From Phoronis australis (taxonomy: Eukaryota > Phoronida > Phoronidae), in the NCBI GenBank assembly GCA_002633005.1, contig NMRA01000220.1, positions 337,640 through 388,565 of the forward strand: a stretch of DNA of 50,926 nt. Reading direction: 5' to 3'. The notes beneath the pieces were generated by a model. The model ran no database searches and was not told where the DNA came from. It saw only the letters and a program-made list of their open reading frames with translations. This document shows positions 41,159 through 50,926 of the stretch, piece after piece (position 1 is the stretch's first letter; each line of letters opens with the position of its first letter). The position numbers and the translations under genes are program-made.

Positions 41159-44100
41159 CTACAAAACAATAGTCACTAGAAACGAGCAACAAGAAACAAC
41201 ACAAAGCAAACTCAACAACGCATTACTGAAATGTATTCCAAACTAAGGACTTAAAAAGGTTTATATTAAAACAGCATTTCGTNTACAAAAGACTTGATCT
41301 ATGTATACAGACAGTCCTGTTCAGATTCTGACAAACTCAGCAACTGCACTGCTGTCCTCGCGCTGACTACCAATGTCCGCCTGTGACAACTATCTCCGTG
41401 GAGGGCCTCCCCTGCCTCGCCCACGACCTCCGCGACCCCTACCACGACCCCCACGACCTCGTCCACGGGCACCACCTGGACCACCTGCAAAACAATAGTC
41501 ACTAGAAACGAGCAACAAGAAACAACACAAAGCAAACTCAACAACGCATTACTGAAATGTATTCCAAACTAAGGACTTAAAAAGGTTTATATTAAAACAG
41601 CATTTCGTCTGTCAATGGCAAAGACCACAGTGACAAATGTAGATTGACACTATCGATACATTTGCACGAGTATGATGGAGGATACAAATTATAATGTATT
41701 TCTTGTGCATTATTCCAATTTGTATGTGCTGTAAGTGCTCAGGACATGCTGGAGTTAAATCTGCATTTCAGTCTGTTTAGACGATTAAAACAGAAATTGA
41801 ATTGGGTACTTTACTCTCATGAAATTGGTCTCACTAACTTTACAGTGATAGGATTTTATTTCCGTCGTCAACAAAAAAATCAAAACCATTGTAGCCTTAA
41901 GAGAACGTTTATTGGGTTGGTCAAAACTAAAATCGAAAATGGTGCTTGTACGCATTGCCTATGACTTGAGTTACCGGCTCATCCAACAATAATGCAAATT
42001 CGGATGAATTTGGTAATAATCTTACATCCAAATTCATTCAGTTAGTCGTGTCCTTCCTACAGCTACGGACAAGGCAGCTAAAGAGGTGTTTTGCGGAGGT
42101 GAAGTGACCAGTAGCTTTCAATTTGAGTTGACGTTGTAAGAAATAAGTTTAGCTCAATTATTAAATCAATGCAGTAGTAAAGCCTAAATGTTGCTCAAAG
42201 AGCCATGGGAGTCCTTGAAAGCACTCTTGAAATACATGTACCTATCTGATCCATGCAGAGGTTCGAGAAATCTTTCATTTAATACTAAATCCCAGGGCTA
42301 AATGTGACAATTACGATTTCACCTTCAGCCACCTGTAGATTTTATTGCATAAGACACCTTTTTAACTTCTCACTTGCTATGAATATGAAGCTCCAATTTC
42401 ACGAAAGTTGCAATACTAATTGCTACAAAAACAAAATGTGAATGCAGTTTTTTGTGTTCATACAAGTACAAGTAAAACTGATGAAATTGCAGCCCGTTGA
42501 ATCTTAGAACATTTCAATTCTGTGAACAACCTATACAAACGTGACTGGTAAAGATAGTGTGGAAAGCAAGGCAGATACCATTTCTTTACATCAATTTTTA
42601 AAAGTGGGCAGGGTTTGCCAGCAACACACAGAGACAGTTGAGTGAGTAGCCATAATGCATCAGTAAGCTGTCACTCACTCAGTTTATGTAGTGGTGCACC
42701 ACCAAAAAAATTACACTAACAAAATCACATGAAATTCTGATGTTAGTTTGAAAATATTTAGTGTTGTATGAGCATTATTTGGGCTCAAGTTTCAACTGAG
42801 TTAAAGGAGAATGCCACCCGATTTGATTAGTCTTTTTTACCGTCTTAATCGGTCTATATCCACATTGCCTCTTATATGGTCGACCTCAACTTGCCGAGAG
42901 GTGTCGGGTTAACCTGTGAGGAAGGTGAGAAATGACGCCGCGATGTCAGTGGTTCATCTACAGAGCGAATGCTGCTACAGTTATTGTGGTGCGTCGTCCC
43001 CGCATGTCCGATCTACTATGAACAGGGCTTGGAATGACCAATGGCGAAAAACGCGGAAATTTTTACGGCCCGAAACATGCGCGCAGCCAGCCTTGAAATA
43101 GCCGGTGTGGATCTTTTGCCGACAAAAATCGGGACTAAAAAAAAGAAAAAAAAACGGCACCACCTCCGGAAGCGTGCGTCTGCCTCTTTAGCGCGTCCGC
43201 CACTCCCACCTCCACAAATTTTGGCTGCAGTCGTAATGTCGTAGTATTTGTCACCGCGGTTTACAATCGTACGACCCGCCATAGAGGAAATCCACCACGG
43301 CATCCCAGATGCCCCGGCAATGTTGACAATTTATGTTCCTTCCGAAACATAAAGAGCAACTTCCGCTTTTCGAGGTGAAAGTCGTTGGCAACGCCGCGGA
43401 AAGGAAGAAATTTGTGCGGAAATTTTTTATCAAATCCGATTTTTTTACGCGGAAATACGGAAATATAATAAAATACGCGGACAGAACATTTGAAAAAAGC
43501 AGAAATCCGCGTTTCCGCGGAAAATTCAAAGCCTTGTATGAAGCTGCAAAGAAAGCGGGTATATCTTTTTTTTTCGACTTCCTCGAGAGCCCGAAATGCT
43601 TAGGAAGTGGCTCGGGGTAGAGAAGAATGAAAAGTACGCTGTTAATAGCAAGTACGAGGCCATGAAACATCCCTGTGTCTGTGGTCGGCATTTCGTCAAC
43701 AGTGATTTCTCAGACGAATTCCGGCTTACCAAAAAACTATCCATACATTCCGTTGCCTGTGCATGTTCACGGCGCCTCTCTAGTATTTATTGGTCAATGT
43801 ATTCCGGTTCGAACTGATAGCCTGTGAAACATAATGATCCGACCCGTGAAATCTTGGTCTTATGAGCTCTCAACTAAGTCGAGAATGGCACCGGGCAAGT
43901 TGCCATACATGTAGACGTTCATTATTCTGCGTCCTGTTTCCGTTGACGAAGGATGTTATTATACCTGAAAATTTCAGTGATCCATTTTTGTTGTTTTATT
44001 TACGTATATTTATTCTCACCCGAACCAAAGCTTATATAAAAGTGAAACAGTGTCTGTCTCATTAGATACAATTTGTAATGCCTTTGGAGTATTCGTGAGT

Positions 44101-46702
44101 GCAAATGTTTTAAGAAGCCAGCAATGAATAAACCACTGCGTTACCGGCTTTAGATGCAATAAAGGTAACTGATCGGGCACCGAGGCCGTGTGAGCATATG
44201 CTAATTCAGTGTTTGCTGACAGAAAGCTGTTGTGAAATAATAACTCGATTTTATATGCTATGGTCACATGTTAGGGGAATCTCATGTTATTTAGATATAC
44301 AAATACATTATTCAAATCATTATTACTGTGCAACCTTTGCCCTGCGGTTCTGTGGAAGGAGAAACCGGCTTCTTCGCGGCCCCGACAAGTAAGTAGATTT
44401 TCAGTTTCGTAGCTAATTCACCTAAATAATTACGTGCACATTATTTCTTTGGCTCACTATTATAGTCTTTTCATGACTGGAGGTTTAGTTTCCAACTTAA
44501 GCTGGTTTATGTTTGTGATGTCCACTCCGGCAGCCGCGATGGACCTGATCGGATTCCGAGCAACTGGCAGGGAATAACAAACGTTTTGTGTGTTTAGAAC
44601 TGAAAAATTCGTAAGTCTAAAAGTACAACACACAGCTATGCTCCCCCGTCTGTATTTCACGGAAAAATGAATTGAATTTACCACCAAACAGACTCAAACT
44701 CCCGCGATCGACCATGGTAAATTGGCCAACCGAACTCTGTAGGCTACTGTACCTATAAATACCTATAAATCCGTAACAGTAAAATAGAACAACACGTTTG
44801 TTCAAGAACTCGATGTATTTGTAAGGGGTTTACATCGAATTTTTTTGATTTATTGGTGTAAAACGATGAACTCAAGCGATAAGTGGACACCAGAAAGCGT
44901 GTTGTGAACGGCGGAACAGACTGCGTTCGAACCGATTACGTCATTGGTTAATTTCAACACCTCCGTCTGCCCTTACGTGTCAGGTAAAACAATTGAGCTT
45001 GCTGTTATCGAGTAGAACTACTCGATCTAAATTGATACCAAATAGGTTGTTTTTGGGTGGCATTCTCCTTAAAATTGCATAAAAACCATTTTTTTATGAA
45101 GTTCTTAACTAAAATGAGGCGTAAGTGTATAAGTGGAATACCTCAGTCCATTTTCCTACCTACTGTTCAGCAGCCATATACACAGCCGTGGGACGAGGAA
45201 GTGAACTGTTCTCGTAACATGTTTGACATAATTCGCACTATATTTGTAAATCTTGTGTCGCTCCTCAGAGTGCTTTCGTATGGATGGTTTTCATCAGTAG
45301 GAAATAGTAAAATGGAATTTGTTATTAAACAAAACAACAAAAAACAAAAATCGAATTTTATGTTTTGTTAGAACAAATTTCTTTGTTTTTGAAAATGGAA
45401 ATGTTCTCTAAGAAATCTATAATTTCTCTCCTGCGTGTTACCTCTATCCGGTCGCCTTGCTGACTTCTTGGGTGCGTCATCAATTAGCAGTGTGTCAAGA
45501 GGTAAACTGTCAGGTAAGATGAAGTAGCGGATATTGTTACCACGGATACTGAGTGTGTCCAGCTGCACTGGGTCTCTGTTTTTTATGGTCATCTTCACAG
45601 CCTTCAGATGTGTATTCATGGACACGTCCACACCTGAAGTGAATACAGGCACTAGAGCAACACACAACGCCCGATGGTACGAAAACACTGAATTTCCATC
45701 TGGAGGGATGAGTAAAATCTTACCTCACCAATTCATTGCTGAGGTCGCCAAAATTATGATTTAGTAATCCAAACATTCATATGCCACCGAGTATATCAAG
45801 GAAATTTAAACGTATATTCTCAATTGAGTTACACTGAACTGGTGTTTCGAAGAGCTATGAACTTCAATGATGATTAAACATGTACAACCCAATGCTAGAA
45901 ACTAACTTTACAGGGAAACCTGTAGACAAGATTTCCTTTTGTTGTATTAGCAACAAGTGTCACTCGCTAGAAATCCTCATCCACTGACCCATATCCAAGT
46001 AGCTCACAAACTGGGTGGATACACAATGTACACTGCAATCATAGGTTTGTACGATTGCACAATGACTCTTGCTCATAATTATCAACAAGCTTGTTTGAGA
46101 AATACTAAGTGGTGGACAGCCTCAGAACTTAACGTCACGTTTGAATTTGATCAATTATAATTTGAAGTCGCGGTTGATGCATAAGGCTCAGGCTGACGTG
46201 ACTTTTGACCATCTAAGGTCACACTCTGCAATCTGGTAATTGCACCAGAAACATAACAACTGGCTGCTTTGATCACTTTACGACCGGAGCAGACAAAATG
46301 CTCCGTAGTTGTGAGTATTCTCTTGTACGTATGTAAAAAAATGGAGGTCAAAATAAGTCAAAGTTAAATGAAGCTAGAACCAAATCAGCGAAAACATAAT
46401 TTGTTCACGTAGTTTGCGCTTTTCATACACAAAATAAATCTCCAGATTAAGAAGGTAATTTTAAGCTAAGCAGTCTACACATCTTTGCACCAGCACCGGC
46501 AGTACTGGCAGAAAATGTCTCAAAGAAGCACTTTCACAAATGTATCATCTAAGGTACGAGATGATAAAGCCGACCTGTGACCAAGAGAATGGCCCATGAT
46601 TGCTAGGTTGACGAAGGTTTCCTACCTGTTATTGTCCCGTGGACTTGTGTGCCATTTTTTAATTCGATCGTAACCGTTTCATGACTTAACTTCATGAGAA
46701 AC
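41064..46702 (-). CDS. SNRPD1: small nuclear ribonucleoprotein Sm D1 (partial; exon 1 not seen)
   Basis: Core spliceosomal Sm protein, part of the seven-member ring on U1, U2, U4 and U5 snRNA. Exon 2 (46626-46702), exon 3 (45442-45633) and the last exon (41390-41484 or its duplicate 41064-41158) join in frame and encode [17 protein letters not shown] through the Sm1 and Sm2 motifs ([23 protein letters not shown]) to an RG-rich tail ending RGGPPRR. Residue order and intron positions match animal Sm D1. Only the short first exon (family sequence MKLVR) is missing; no fitting sequence was found up to the window end, so it probably lies beyond 50926. The RG tail is normally a symmetric dimethyl-arginine substrate for SMN binding. 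Confidence 0.93.
41390..41484 (-). CDS. SNRPD1: Sm D1 last exon, copy B (proximal)
   Basis: A 95-nt exon coding the RG-rich tail ([13 protein letters not shown] to RGGPPRR, then TAG). The acceptor gttttgcag is intact. Being nearest to exon 3, it is the likelier one to be used. An almost identical copy lies 326 bp further on. Confidence 0.85.
42805..45068. mobile_element. ~2.3-kb TTAA-flanked element with inverted ends
   Basis: AGGAGAATGCCACCC at 42805-42819 and its inverse GGGTGGCATTCTCC at 45055-45068, each directly flanked by TTAA (42801-42804; 45069-45072). A TTAA target is the mark of piggyBac and Kolobok transposons; these ends look more Kolobok-like. No transposase frame is seen, so it is non-autonomous or decayed. 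It sits in the Sm D1 intron and encloses a copy of a ~400-bp repeat. Confidence 0.5.
43120..43535 (-). repeat. ~400-bp dispersed repeat, copy 1
   Basis: Matches 47360-47755 almost end to end with small indels. It includes a - strand frame ending [20 protein letters not shown] at 43251 and preceded by [14 protein letters not shown], a C-x2-C-x6-C-x2-C pattern. The low-complexity end has CCGCGGAAAT and AAATCCGCGTTTCCGCGG repeats. Confidence 0.7.
45442..45633 (-). CDS. SNRPD1: Sm D1 exon 3
   Basis: A 192-nt exon encoding [15 protein letters not shown] through [13 protein letters not shown] to [10 protein letters not shown], covering most of the Sm fold. Acceptor cacttcag, donor GTAACA. The reading frame continues into the intron but lacks similarity there. 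Confidence 0.96.
46626..46702 (-). CDS. SNRPD1: Sm D1 exon 2
   Basis: A 77-nt exon encoding [20 protein letters not shown] and HGTIT, the first Sm motif strands. The split Arg and Gly codons at both ends fit exon 3. Acceptor ctgttacag, donor GTAGGA on the - strand. Confidence 0.95.
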
Positions 46703-47359
46703 CTGTAACAGAGATAAAATGTTAGAATCCAACAGCGTCAGGATTTGGGAAGTGTCTCTATAAAGGACATGGTGTTCACTAGAAAGGAAGTTCCACATTC
46801 CACCGGTAAGGTCCAGAAGCCCCGTGTATGCAGTATAAGCCAGTGTTTGACATAACGACTGCTAGGCCGAGACTCAATAATTTCAACCTGCATTTTGCAT
46901 TTTTCGACCTAGAAAATCGTACCAGGCGATGAAATTCAACCAGAAATCAACCCGGATGAACTGATATTCAAGGAATTTTTTGGCTTGGAAAATGTGAACA
47001 CCTTACTGTATGTATTGTAAAAATGGAAACCTTACACATTTTAAATCCACCGACAAGCTTTGGATGAAACAATGAAATTTTTAAGGACTGTGATAATTAT
47101 CCACAAACTGTACGTCATAAAGGTGCATTTTGCACTGTTTAGCTCTCTCTTAAACACATTTCGAGTTCATGTCCAAAGAGTTTCTGTGTTCAAAACTTTA
47201 CTATGCCTAAGTAGATGGAAACGTTTTTATTTTTTGAAAGGGCGTGTAAGTAAGGTTTTAAATGCTGTTGCTTGTTCAGTGAGCCAGAAGAGCTATAAAT
47301 GACAGAAATACCGTATTCGCCGTAATAACCGCTCAGGGCGATTAGAAAAGTTCGTTTCG

Positions 47360-47755
47360 GGGACTAAAAAGAATAAAAAACGAAGGTACCACCTCCAGAA
47401 GCGTGCGTCTGCATCTTTTCAGCTCCTCCGCTCACTTCCACCTCCACATTTTTGGCTGTAGAGTCGTAATATTTGTCACCGCGATTTACAATCAAACGAG
47501 ACGCCATTCAAGAAATCCACCACACTATCCCAGGTGCCCCGGCAATGTTGACAATTTACGTTCCTCCGAAACATAAAGAGCAAGTTCCGCTTTTTCGAGG
47601 TGAAAGTCGGAAACGCCGCGGTAAGAAATAAATTTGCCGCGGAAATTTTATATCAAATCTGATTTTTTTTGACGCACAAATATAATAAAGTACGCGGACA
47701 GAAATTTGAAAAAAGCGGAAATCCGCGTTTCCGCGGAAAATTCCAAGCCTTGATT
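47360..47755 (-). repeat. ~400-bp dispersed repeat, copy 2
   Basis: Counterpart of 43120-43535. The - strand frame ends GTWDSVVDFLNGVSFDCKSR at the same stop, but a 1-base deletion breaks the upstream Cys-rich part, so it is a pseudogene-like copy. Confidence 0.7.
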
Positions 47756-48194
47756 ATAACCCAAGGCCGTTGAAACCCGGTCTCCGAAATGGGTGAAATC
47801 GGAAGCTAAGATTCATCTTATTTACGCTCTCTGACGTACCTGTAATCCATAAAAACTTTCTACAAAACCGCGGTGCATTGCTATCAAACTTTGGTGCTAA
47901 ATTACGATCATTTTACAGAAAATTGTGCTGAAATCCCAGGGTGAAAACTAGCTGACTGCCTGCCTCGCAATCGTCGATATGGCGACTTGAATGGTTGAAT
48001 AAAAATACAGTTTCGACTCGAGCAAATTACCTGAAATCCTCCTTAACTTGTCCAAGTAGCGTCCCTAAGATTTTAAGTTCCCATGGAGTCGAGATCACAG
48101 CAGGTTTATATACAAATCTGTGCTAGTACATCATGCCATCTACATGTATGATCGGCAACATGAGAAAAATGTCTAGATGAATACACATGTTGTT

Positions 48195-48204
48195 GTCACG
48201 TGAC
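48195..48204. promoter_or_regulatory. GTCACGTGAC palindrome (E-box)
   Basis: A perfect 10-bp palindrome with a CACGTG core of the USF/TFE type, upstream of Sm D1 exon 2 on the - strand. Possible regulatory site; no further support. Confidence 0.25.
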
Positions 48205-49261
48205 GTTTGTTTTGAAGTTGTCTGCGTTTGTGAGTAAACGAGCACGTGAGTTTCACCAGAGTTCATTTGCCAGAGCAGATATCGTCTTTTGGTCAGAGCC
48301 AGGCAATCTAACGAGCTAGATGTGCATTATATCTAAAGAAATTTGCACAAGCAGTAGGCCTAAACCAGAGCGTTTTTCATTCAGCACTTGGCGGTCTCAT
48401 GTCCCTAAACACGCTCGACATTTGTCTCGGTTAGGCCACATTAGTCGCCTTGTGGATGCAGCGTACGTGACTATCTGACAGTTATTTTTTCGGTGTAAGG
48501 GTGTGTAAGCATTCACTGTCAGTGGTCATTTTATCGGATATTTGGCTTAAAAACACCAATTATGGTTAATCAAACAATTCATCTTAAAAATAACGCAAAT
48601 ATTTTTTATAGCATTAGAAACTGTCGGAAATTAGTGCCAATATTCATTTCTTGCCAATGCTATGCTACCCGTTTCATGAATGGATAGTTCCCGACTAAAG
48701 TCTGTGATGACAAGTTCATGTATGTAGCGCGCGCTTCCTGGCCACGTGCTTTTAACACTGGCCAAGCTTTTTATAAGTCTACGATTCGCGGTTTTAATGA
48801 GTAGGCCTACAAAAAAATTTGGATTCCTGTTGAAAGCGGGAAATATCTACAAAGCAATCCTGTAGACAAGTACACTACTTCTGTTCTGAAAGGCCAGACC
48901 ATTGGTCCTCGCAATATCAGCAGAATTTTTGTGTTCGTTTTGAGGCATAGCGGAAGTTTGAAGTGTATAGTCACGACTAAATACTAACATAGCGGTGAGG
49001 CTCGTGGTCTACAAATTCTGGGCACAATGATTTTTTGAGGACTGACGGATATTATTGATAAATTGAAGACGTTACTGTAGAATTTTAGGACTGTAGGTAA
49101 GGCATTTTTTGCACGTAGACATTCATGGACTGGGGGCTTATTTTAGCAAAGTCTGAAAACGCTTGGGGGGGTGCGCTTATAGTAGCATGGGCGGTTATTA
49201 CGGTGAATACGGTATGTTGAAAATATGTCCTCTAAGGCCACACTTCACAGGGCTCGACATA

Positions 49262-49375
49262 ACGAGCTGCAGGTCGCATTTGCGACCTGAAATTTGGAAA
49301 TGCGAGCTGAGATTTTTGTCAGCTCGTATAAAGTCGCAAAATGCGACCTGGAATTTCCAACGAATGTGAGCTGAG
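49262..49375 (+). repeat. palindromic GCGACC/AGCTCG repeat cluster
   Basis: CAGGTCGCATTTGCGACCTG (49270-49289) is a near-perfect 9-bp-arm hairpin. GTCGCAAAATGCGACCTG follows about 60 bp later, with TGCGAGCTGAG and TGTGAGCTGAG after each. It looks like a short duplicated palindromic element. Confidence 0.5.
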
Positions 49376-50338
49376 TTTTTACACTTCTCATCGGATACCT
49401 GGCAAATACAAAGCAGCTCTTGTTAAACCGACCGTTATTTGGTTGTTGCCAAATACAAGTTCAAAAGAACACTAACCGAGAACAGCCCTCTCGATGACTT
49501 GTAAGCAAGTCGCGTGAACATGGGATATGCAGAATCGATCTTTGACGCGTTTCATTGGCTAACACTTTCGGCCACTTTTGTAAATTCCCGAATTCGCCGA
49601 AGAAAGTTTCGGGCCACTGCTTACACGTGATAAAACTTCACAAAACAACGGTGTTTCGATTAATTCTTACGCGATCACCTTACCAAACATTGTGGTGGAC
49701 AAAAATGTTTATTTTTCACATAAGATGTCCTTATTACATGTACCAAATATCCAAGACAATATCCCAGATATTGCGCTGCAGCACTGTTAGCGCGCAAGCG
49801 GTCCCGGCAGACAATCGTGACTTAAACTGAGATGTGCTTCTCCTTTTATCGTATTAAGACAGCCAAAGTGAAAATGACAACCTTATTTATCGCCAAATGA
49901 CGGTCACGTCTTTACTTTTAGTTGCCAAGATATTCTCAAACCCTTTACTTGTTTGTGGGGCTACTGTACGTGCGCGAAATATGATTTGTCTTTTACACGT
50001 TGTTGCCAACGTAAAGTGTAGGCCTACTCCAGCGATTCAAGTGCGTGAACTCACACGTGCGCACCACTCCAAAGAACAGCGACAGTCCTAAATGAAAGAG
50101 TATACCGGTTTGGCTGGTTTATTTGAAAATGAACTCAGATTCCCAGCGGTTATAAAAGACCCGATGTCCCGGGACCGATATAACCCAGAACTAACGTTAT
50201 CCTGTTTCGATGTTTCCCGAGGTCGATGTTCTGTAAACCCTGTATTCTACGCCCACTAGCCATCTATTGCAACTAAACTGGCAATAGATGCGAAATTGTG
50301 GATCAAGTTAACGAACGTTTCATTCTTCTCTTTATACA

Positions 50339-50356
50339 CCCCCCCCCCCCCCCCCC
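50339..50356 (+). repeat. C homopolymer run
   Basis: About 18 C in a row, the longest homopolymer in the window. Confidence 0.85.
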
Positions 50357-50926
50357 ACGGCAACTTTTCGCTCCCCGAACCACCGTCGCCGTAAAATGTT
50401 CAGACTCCTATAGAAACAACCTTGTTCCGGCTGAGGCGGGCAATTAAAAACAAAATCATTCCGGGTGGCTAAAAAGGGTACAATGTAGGTGGTAACGATA
50501 TCCAGAAGTCACCCCTACGAGATGGAGTTTGCCTCGCAAAATCGTATTATTTATAACGTTTCTAATACCATTGCAGCGTTTTAATATCTTATTACCCAAA
50601 CACTGAGGTTAACGACTATGGTCACGCACAAGCTTACGCCCTACCTTTAAAGTGTTTCATAATAAGCGCTCACTGATCTATTAAAAGTCCCCCCTTAAAT
50701 TTTTTGAGAATTTCCAATGAAGCGCCCACAGTTCAAGCTAGCGCCCATCATAGCGCACTACAAACGACCGCGTGTGATTTAAAATTGTCACGCAGCTTAT
50801 ATGGTGTGTCACTTTCATTTTACACAACTTCAGTTTTCAAAAACGTCTTTTCACAATATGTAAAAACCAAATCCTGGCTTTGTTTTATACCTGGGAAAGA
50901 AAGTTAACACTAGTGACATGCGTGTC

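Larger units (their letters stand above)
40961..41608 (-). repeat. tandem duplication of the Sm D1 last-exon segment, with N at the junction
   Basis: Two ~323-bp direct copies (40961-41282 and 41284-41608) include the last exon, part of the intron and the start of the 3'UTR. They differ by a 2-bp TA insertion and a few substitutions. The N at 41283 lies exactly at the border. Confidence 0.9.
47309..49214. mobile_element. inverted 24-bp termini flanked by TA (possible Tc1/mariner-type element)
   Basis: TACCGTATTCGCCGTAATAA then CCGC at 47309-47332 has its inverse at 49191-49214 with one mismatch. The outermost TA on each side fits a TA target duplication. The 1.9 kb between lacks a transposase and includes the second copy of the ~400-bp repeat. 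The two ends could belong to separate short elements instead. Confidence 0.4.
46703..50926 (-). other. Sm D1 intron 1 and/or 5' flank
   Basis: No sequence encoding the expected short first exon (MKLVR with a phase-matching donor) was found. It holds the TA-flanked pair, the ~400-bp repeat copy, the palindromic cluster and a poly-C run. Confidence 0.5.

Noticed and set aside
43016-43303. Glycine-rich - strand frame ([13 protein letters not shown]) resembling an aminoacyl-tRNA synthetase tail
   Set aside because: The likeness is limited to a few glycines, and the second copy of the repeat does not keep this frame.
44922-44945. GTTCGAACC as a possible tRNA T-loop
   Set aside because: No A box, no arms and no acceptor stem around it.

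Overview
This is an intron-rich animal genomic window. It carries one complete multi-exon gene, one single-coding-exon gene and most of a third gene, set in sequence dense with small DNA-transposon remnants. All three recognised proteins are ordinary metazoan proteins. The invertebrate-type G-alpha-o sequence, the kilobase introns, the many MITE-like elements and the excess of the octamer TAGGCCTA suggest a marine invertebrate. An echinoderm, hemichordate or cephalochordate is my guess, but I cannot fix the phylum from sequence alone.

Layout. From 1 to 2.3 kb lies the upstream region of the G-alpha-o gene, with an AT-rich palindromic element. From 2379 to 22782 on the + strand is a full eight-exon G-alpha-o gene. 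Every exon joins in frame at GT-AG sites and the protein is 354 aa, the normal length of the family. Its introns hold MITEs and a few short repeats. From 22.8 to 31 kb there is mostly noncoding sequence, with one good candidate signal-peptide exon on the - strand (25443-25517), a near-perfect CTCF-type motif just 3' of the G-alpha-o gene, and a foldback pair of ~300-bp arms (28422-29325). From 31268 to 32560 on the - strand is an intact F-box/LRR-type gene with its coding sequence in a single exon. From 32.6 to 41 kb there is repeat-rich sequence, ending in a 1-kb array of eight same-orientation CTCF-core-like motifs (39045-40046). From 41.0 to 46.7 kb on the - strand is the snRNP Sm D1 gene. 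Its exon 2, exon 3 and RG-rich last exon are visible, and the last exon is present twice in tandem next to an N. A TTAA-flanked element of about 2.3 kb sits in its intron. From 46.7 to 50.9 kb is the remainder of the Sm D1 upstream intron or 5' region, with a TA-flanked inverted-repeat pair. No Sm D1 first exon was found.

The genes are not functionally linked in any obvious way: one acts in membrane signalling, one in ubiquitin ligase substrate recognition and one in splicing. The most unusual structures are the array of CTCF-like motifs between the F-box and Sm D1 genes, the duplicated Sm D1 terminal exon, and a ~400-bp repeat shared by two differently bounded transposon-like elements. No computation was run; all alignments were made by eye.
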